Shown here: positions 38,901 through 47,900 of the stretch, in pieces
Layout: the number at the start of each line of letters is the position of its first letter
Position numbering within the stretch: position 1 is the stretch's first letter
Assembly (NCBI GenBank): GCA_018389105.1
Contig: JACATO010000043.1
Location: 124,001-188,000 of the forward strand
Reading direction: 5' to 3'
Source: Nautilus pompilius
Taxonomy: Eukaryota; Mollusca; Cephalopoda; Nautilida; Nautilidae
Length of the DNA stretch: 64,000 nt
Notes under the pieces: generated by a model
Told to the model about the DNA's origin: nothing
What the model saw: only the letters and a program-made list of their open reading frames with translations
Databases searched by the model: none
Translations under genes and position numbers: made by a program

Positions 38901-41900
38901 TGTGATTATTGGAGAAAAGGGAAAGCAATACAAGAAAAAAGTATGTCGGTGCACAAATAATTTAGGTTTTCAATAATCATGTTTACGACTTTTTTTTTAA
39001 AAGTTTAACATCTACTTTCAAGAAAGAATGCAGGAATACATTTTTACACTGGACAGATCTCACTATTTTCTTTTCCTTAAGTTCAGTTCTTTTAAAAAAC
39101 GTTATTGATGTTTATTTACTTAACTATTCTTACGTCAATAAGCATACGATCCCTACCATATTTCCACCTTAAGAAAAATAAGACAAGATTATACAAAAGC
39201 AAATTTATTTGTGACGGGATCTCAATCATACCGTGGCAATGTTTCCCCACTCCACTGCACAGTTCTCTTAACACATCGATACAACATATAATGGAGTGTG
39301 TTTAGTGTAGCAACATTTAGTTTTCTTTTAAAGATAAAAAACTCCATTTGCACATGTTTGTCAAGACAACTACAGGAAAATAGTTAGGAATGTCCAGTAC
39401 TGATGGGCAGTCTCATATGCAAGGAATCGCTGCATACAACTGAGTGATTTTATAAACAAAAACCTGATCTTACACAAGACTGGTGACATCACTCTGGCTA
39501 AAATAAGGCAAATGTAAGTCTATCTAGAATTCCGGTAAATTACTATTTAATTTATAATTACTTTTAGTTTGTTGATTAAATGTCTATTAGCATAAAATAA
39601 TTTTGTTGGAAATGTAACTTTAAAAAGACTATCTAAATCTTCTGAACATAAGCAAAGAATAATAAGTAAGTAAATTAAAAGCCATCTAAACTATCCATCA
39701 GCTACAGCACAACTGATCTACAATCCATTGATAAAAACAACAAACTATTTATTTACTATTTCCCTTGATTCTGTTTATCCTCTTCATCAGTTTATAAATG
39801 ACAACTATCTGGTTTAAATGGAAGTTCCATAGCACACTTTTTTTGTGTGTTTTTAAACATGTTTGCTCAAGAATTGAGTTGGCAATCATCTCAAAACTCA
39901 TTTTGTTACCAATTTAAGATAGGGTGAAAAAAGGTATGGAAGGAAAACAACAGAGAATCTTCAGAGAAATAGGTGTTTTGGTTTTTAACCTCCTCAAACT
40001 CTTAGAGAGACCAGGCCACACTCGAGTCATAATTCCCAAGTGTTCCACCACTTGCTTTGCTAATTTGGTACAAGTACAGAGTCTATATCAGAAAATGTTT
40101 TCAAATATTTATAGTGTTCTTAAAAGATCACATGATTAAGTGGAAATATTCTATTTTTGACATTATTCCCAAACATTTCTTTTCCACTAAATCCAACTAG
40201 ATGCATTATTGACAGATGTTGCTATTTTTTAACAGCTATAATGATCTTCCTGTTGCTCAATTTAAACTCTCTTAACAGACTATACAGTGAGGAAGAAAGA
40301 AACCCTCTTGCACCAACTTCTACAGCATAGAATCAGACTTTTCTGAAATTGTTTCAGGTCTTTAACCAGATCAGCATACTTAGTGTCTTATACTCATGCT
40401 GTTCCCCAATTCTTGACTCAAATGTCATTGTAAGTTCAATGACAAAGCTGGCTTTGGATTCTGAACTAAGAGCATTATCTGGGTATTTTCCAGATATTCT
40501 GGGGAAATTTCCCCAGACTAACTTCTATGGTTTTCCAAGTCTGAAAGTCTGATGCAACTACTCGATCTTTTGCTTGTCTCAGCAACCCTGTAACTGGAGT
40601 ATTGCACTTCACACATGTACTCCGATGCTCAGATCTTTGTTGGGTAGACCCCTGATAAACTCTCTAGTTATTATCTAAATAACTTTTAGAGAGTACATTT
40701 TTTCAGCAGCATCATATACCTAGTGAAGTAAGTTGTCAAGAACCTGATTGTATTGTCATGTGTATCTAGGCAAAGCTAGGGAAATCTTGCATGACAACAG
40801 AACATGATCCAATGTGTTTTTCTCAACACAAGGGATGCATTTCACCATCTGTCTTTCCCCACTAAACGAGGTTTGCTTGTGTTGATAGCAGGTTGTAGGT
40901 AGCGCTGGTGAAGTGGCTAAGTCGTAAATGGGTCATGTGCCAATGTCACTCAATGTCAAGAATTTTTGGAGAGTTTCCTCCCACCAAGTTGTCCAACAGC
41001 CTTGTTGGACTTGTTGCACAGCTTTTTGGAGGTGCCTGTTGTCTTCATCCTGCCTAATTTCATGAATGACCATGCATTTCTTTTTCTTTGGGTTGGCTTT
41101 TGACCATGGATTGTTATTAGCTTCACCACAACCAAATACTGTCCTACTGGTCTGACTGTGCTATCACTTCTTTCAGCAACAGTGATCACCTTGCTCTTTC
41201 TACAGATTTGCACACCTTCCCTTTATGACCAGTTCTCAGGTTAGGTTCAGTGGTGCAAACTTGTTTATCCTGTGACTCTTGCATCTTCATTAGGAATCTA
41301 GCTATTCCTACTCTGTGCTCTTCTGTCAGAAACTTGAATGGTAGTTTCAGCTCAACTGATTACACTAGAGAGCTACTGTATAAAGGCTAGGTGAAATTCC
41401 AAGAGCCATTTCCTTATCTACTTGCTGACTTAACCTTCAACTTTCTCAACTGTGCTAGTACAAATGTCATAGACTAGGAGTGGCCACAGAAGCTTTGGAA
41501 TGAACATGAACTGAACAAAATATACCTTAAATCCACTCCTATCTATGGCAGCAAGGCTTTCATCTGTTGATTAAAATTCATTCCTCCTCCTGATGTTCTT
41601 CATGGTTGCATAAAACCATCTGCCTAAGTAGTTCTGACATTGTAGGTATTTTATGTCTTGCTATCGAGAAGTGCACTTCTTTCTTTGTCCACCTTTTATT
41701 TTTTCATAATTTGAAAGGCTTTGGGATTTGCTAGATTTGAAGTTTATGTACACCAACTGATGAGGTTTTCAAATCTGTTCAGCATATTGCTAGCATCCTC
41801 TTCATTTGATGTCAGAACTGTTGTATCATCCATGAAGGCTTTAAGAGAAGGTATCAGCAGGTTGTTCTGGCCCCATTTGATCGGTTTGCAGAAGCTTTGA

Positions 41901-44900
41901 GAATCACTTCCATTGCTTTCATGAATAGTATTGAGGATACTGTTCAGCCGATTGCTATCTCAATTTGCAACTTAATCCATTCAGTGTCAAAATCTTTGTT
42001 GAGAAAAAGTATTTAATCTTCTCACACAAATATATTTAAACTAGCAAATAGATATTCAATAATGTTCAGACTCCTTTTCTACAATGACAGCGCAGTTGAT
42101 AATTTGATGTCTGCACACATAAGTTACTTATCATATGATACCAGCATTCCAGCAATTCGGTACCTTGTATGGTCACCTATAGTCTGGCATATTATGTTGA
42201 TCATGACAGCAAGCAGAAGCTGAAAAAACTGCATTATGACAATAAATTGTGCAGTTGATGCATTAGCTCATCCTAAACATGCTCTATACAGACAAGATTA
42301 CATAGGGATGAACAGTCAAGCAAACCAACTTTATCTTTGTGTCTGACTTTATGTAAAATAAGTATTGGTTTGCTTGAAATCAGGTGAAGTCCATATTGCT
42401 GTAGAAGAGGAAAGAGAAAAAAGCACAGCATATCAACTATAGATTGCTGGGCTACACCTTCTGGTTTAGTGCCATTAGCCAGCTATGAAAATTAATGATA
42501 ACATAAGCCCATGCTATGCTATTAAGATAGAATACATATTCCATACAAGGCAAAGTAAAATGAAGTGTGTTGTCATGGATAAACAATAAATGTTCAAACT
42601 CCATTGATGCTAATTTTCACATTGTATCATTAGTGATTATTTGTATTTTAAAGTGGCTGTCTATATTTAGCACTAAAAACACCTTGTTTAATATTAATAT
42701 CACAATCAGTTGAGTTAGCATTATTTAAAATGTCTGACAACCAAAAAACAAACAAAAAGTTGTTTAATAATTTCTGTTAGTTAGTATTCCCTTTTACTTA
42801 TTATGGTGTTTTGTGTCCAGTCTGAGTTTTCAAATGCAAATGAGTAGAATATTGTTCCATTTTCTTGCACAATGTTCTGTAGTTCATTAACCCTTGTTGG
42901 TCCATACTGCCATATTTGACAATTCTGTTCTTGTCAAGACATCATGTTGGCCAGTGCATCACATTCAGACAATCATCCACTATTTTACCTTGCAAAAGCT
43001 GTTTCAACCAGTTAAATGTATGCTCTGAACCTGGTTATATTGCATCATACAATCTTCATCTAAGATGCTCATTAATTACAATTAATTACACGGGAAGGTT
43101 TCCATGATTCTTCCTAGTACTATACATTTCAGCTACTATTACACAGGCAATAAAAAGGTCAAATTTTAAATGATCACAAATTTCCAGTTTAAATGCTGAA
43201 ATCTAGTCTGAAATAATAAATGTACAAAATATATCTGGCAACAGTACTGAAAGAAAAACTAGGCAGACAGTATATATACATTATACTAACTTAGCAAAAT
43301 AATTTATCAAGTTATTATGAATTTTTTTTTATAAAGTAAATAAGCCGGAATGAGAGGACAGTGTAAAATGCTTGTATGCAGAACAAGACTGGAAGTGTAA
43401 ATTAAATAAACTAAACAACTGTGAAAAGACAACATGTACAATATTAATCTCAGCCAACACAGTAAAGGGACTACACAGAATGTATTAAGTATTCTGTTTG
43501 ATTCACTCTATCACATTTTAATGGAGTATCTGCATCAAAACCACCACATGGAGATATTATAGCCATGGGCTAAGCATAGATACATGCCATCCATTTACTG
43601 ATATATTCAAATGCTTACAAGATGTTTATCACTTTACTGAAACAAATATTTACATTACTGAAAGAACTAAGATGAGTTTCTTTACACACTATCATTTTAG
43701 CTTCATGTCAAATCTGTTTCTTGTACTCTGTATCTAGATATTTTTGTATTTTGAGGGGGGGCATAATTAGATGGCCCACTGGGATATAAAACTCAAATAT
43801 CCATTGATAATAGGTGCTCCATGAGGAAAAATTGGTTCTTTGCAGTATACAGGCATAATCTGAGACTATTCCACCTTCAAACAGTTAACAAATTGATGTA
43901 CATAGTTTGAACCTAGGCAGATGGTGCCAAAGCTTCCCTGTCAAGTATAAATTTTAGCAGACTATAAAGGGCTGATTTGATGACATGCAATGGTGGACTT
44001 TACAGTAAGACAAAACACATTGTTCTGTTTGAAGATTGCATTGGATTAATATCTAGATAACTCTGTATATTTCCTAGAACTTGTTGACAGCTGTTAGTAT
44101 TCATGTAGTTAACAAATCACACATGGGCTTATCCACTGCAAAAACACATGGCTCTTTCACTATTAGAATAAGATAATTCCGTCAAACAAACAAAGGATGA
44201 AAATGTCTTATCACTCCATAGAATTTTGGACCAAATATGTAGTACTATCTTCTTTTTCGCATAAGGAAGCTTTTCAGACAATAGCCAGACTAACTTATCA
44301 GTACTAACTCAGTTACAGATATTGCAGTGAGTTCTGTAGTAAAAACATCTAAAATTTCTTAAGTTCAAACAATTCACAAGTTTTCAAAATTTTTACTTTC
44401 CTTACTGCCAGCACAGTTACTGTATAATTTGAATGCAGGGTACAACAGAAAACCCATTCTAACCTTTGCATCAAGCATCGGTTAATACTGTCTGTCTGTG
44501 TAGTTTAAGCCAACGAGTTGCCAATCCAGAATGTCAGATTAGACATAAAAACTGCACTTATTGTATTCTCATTCCTAAGCTGTGGCAACAAATCTGACAA
44601 TAAGTGAAAATACAGCTTCGACTGCTTGTAATTAATTTTTCTTTAGACAATAGCATTATTCAACATTATAACATTAAACAAACTCTTGAAGATCCATTCA
44701 TTCTATGGCAATATGAATCTAATAAGATAAATAGAAGCAGTCATAACAGAGCATTTTTGGTGATGTGGCTACTTAAAGAGAAGTGCTGAAATCTGCTCAG
44801 TACTTACGTTGCAATATCATGGACCACAACCTGCTCATCATTACCTAAAAGAGAAAAAAGAAAAAAAATTTCCAGCGTTTCATAATTCTTTTCCTATTTA

Positions 44901-47900
44901 AAGCAAAAATTTGTTTAAAAGTTGTGATGTTTTAAAAAGCCACAAAATTAGACAGCAGAACTTGTAGAGTGGTAATGCATTCAGACAAGCTTGCTTGAGT
45001 TCTACTTGTTTTTTTTTTTAGTTAGGTCCCCATCTTTCCTTTAATATATTGTCTGAACAAGTAGATCACAAGTAACCCTCTCCAACTCCAAACTGCCAAG
45101 ATGGCACAGGATCATTCAGGTCAATATTTATCCTTACACTAATGAGGTAACAAAGGAATGGGAGAAAGTTATACTTGTCTTTACTTGCATAACCTTTTCT
45201 ACACTTCACAAAATTTCTAACCACTGAGAATCTGGATTCATCTTCTATTACTGAGATTTTTGTTTTAAAAACAATTTTGTATTAATTATTTAGTTAGTTA
45301 GCTGTTTTCTTTCTATTTTTTTTTCTCCATATATATTTTCACCATATGTACGTGTTTACTGTCACTTTTCATTCATTGCTTCTCCGAGTCCTGGAGACAT
45401 TCTTGCTGCTGCATATCATTAGTAATCTTTAACAGGAATAAAACACTAAGTTATTGGGTGATAACTGAGCTTTGATTGATTCTGTATTAAGCTTTACTAA
45501 AGTAATATGGAAAAATTAGGTTACAAATTGTCCAGGATGTACAGAAAAGAAAAAAAAACAGTACAGTAATAATAGAATCTGAGAGAATATAAACAGGCTG
45601 CTTTAACCAAATGGAACTTTGTTCTAACTCAAGTAAATGGATGGGAGAACTGCTATGATTTACAGCTGACATAGCAAAGCAAGTTCAGATAAATGCTCTC
45701 ACAGACAAACTTCTTCAAAGTGTCCGTATCCAGAGACCTTAATATTTAAAGGGCATAGTGTTTGACCAATGTAGAATTAGTTACTACATAAAATGAAATG
45801 CAAGAGATGCATTTATTAACTGTGGGCTCTTTTTTTTTCACACATAAGTGAGGGTTTCAAAGCTTGGGTCTTCAAAGAAAGAAAGCAAGAGCATCGTGTT
45901 TACTGAGCATTCCAGAAATTTTAACAATAATTCCTGGAATAAAAGGAAGAGTTACATATAATTTGAATGGAATTTGTTTCTTCTTAGAAAAGTCCAACTT
46001 GACTTCAATTAAAAGATTCTCCCAATGGGACTGAAAATAAAAAAAATTAGGCAATCCAACTCTACCTACTGGCCAATAATAACCTTTAGCAATCTTTAGG
46101 ACCTACAGTTATGTAAAAATTATTGTTAAGAGAATTTGAACACTAACAGAGAAAAGGTTTATTTGCCATCAACAAAAAACAGAAGCTTGGCGGCACGATC
46201 AGCCAGCTTTGATAATAAGGAAACTTTCTTCACAAATACTAATAATAATGCAAGTTAACCGTACTAGTTATAAATTTTTGTGACAACCATTAACCAAAGT
46301 CCAAGAAACATGTTTTTTCTATATAAACCGGAGAACTCATTAGGCACCATCCACTAAAGGTTAACCCTGTACAAACGGAACACTAAATAAGATTACTTGG
46401 TAGCACCAGGTAAAGCTAGCCCCTGTTAGTAACTGATGTACTGACTGCCTGAATATCTAAAATACAGTGCAACCTCACTTATCCGAATTTTTGCGTATCC
46501 GAACAATCGACACGTACCCCGAACAAAATCTCACGTAACCAAACTTTCACACTTTTTTTGTTCGGTTGTCAACGTTCTATTGTATTTTTTTTAATCAAGG
46601 GGGAAATGATAATTACTTAATTTAAGTAATTTATTTAATTTAATATAATTTACTAAGAAATATTTTATCTGGTTTTTCATATCATCTTTGAAGTGTTTTA
46701 ATCTACATTTCATTTTAGACTGTATTGTTCACGACACTCGCGTTCAAAATGTCTGACAGAAGTTTGAAAAGAAAACGCAATGTTCTGTCTCTAGACGACA
46801 AAGTGAAGATCTTGAAGAGACTCGACTCTGGTGCAGTAGCTGCACGTTTAGCTGAAGGATATGGTGTTGGGCGATCTACTATCACCGACATCGAAGAATG
46901 GTGTGAAATAGACAGAGACTTTGACGCTTGCCAACAGCTCATTGACCAGGAGATCATACACAGCGTGACAGGTGACCCTTCGTCCGAATCAGACTCTGAT
47001 GATGAACCATCTCCTGATAACGCTAATCCCGTACCATCCAATGCCGAGGCTGCAGACATCATGGACAAAGCATTGTGTTGGTTAGAGGCAGACAATGACG
47101 CCGAGCCCATGCACTTAAGCATTCTACGATCACTACGCGAGAAGGCAGCAGGAAAAAGACTGTCTAATCTTAAGCCACAATCAATTAAGACATTTTTTAA
47201 GCCTGTGTAATAATTTGTATTTCTGTATGTGTATTTTTTTAAATTTTATTTTCATAATAAATCATTTTTAAACATTTATTGGGTTTTTATTTAGCATTTT
47301 TCACTTCATCAAATTACATCATTAACCTTACAGTATTATGGCAAGCAGGACTCATTGATCATGTGACCAAATTTCTGCAGCCAGACAAAATGGAGGTTAA
47401 CAAAGATGCACATGCAAACATTTTCACTCAAATTACATTGAAAATCTACAGTAATTAAGTAATACAGTACTTCACTTTGGGTTAGAAAGGCATTGTTTCG
47501 AAACACTTTACAAAAGTGACCATTAACATGCAAGCGTCTATTGTTCGGATAGGTTGTCAATTGGATGTTCGAATTTGACCCTCGGCATGCTCACAGCAAC
47601 ACCTGCATTCGGTTTTTTCACATATCCAAACAAATAGCTTGTCTCTGGGCTTGTCGGATACGTGAGGTTGCACTGTACAACTACAGATTATTTAATTCTA
47701 TACTAAACTGACAAGTGACTTTTAGACAAAAATAATAAAAAACAGTACATAAATGTTGTTTATTTTTTTTAATGCAATAACTAAATCAAGAAATGGAGGA
47801 GTAAAGTAGAGAAAATTCTGCTCTTTGGGATTTCACCAAAGATTTCCTGCCATTTCATTGTGTAAACATTTGAAAGGTTGGGAGGCAGTTTAGAAAGAGA

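Noticed and set aside
42840..43110. Protein-like stretch in a DCAF5 intron
   Set aside because: No recognisable motif order; may be an extension of the neighbouring retroelement relic but not demonstrable.
46715..47122. Minus-strand 135-codon frame
   Set aside because: Antisense of the Tigger ORF, whose plus-strand translation has clear family motifs.
46749..47210. Host CENP-B-like or jerky-like gene
   Set aside because: It is enclosed by TA-flanked Tigger inverted repeats, so it is treated as element-derived, not a domesticated gene, unless expression or selection shows otherwise.
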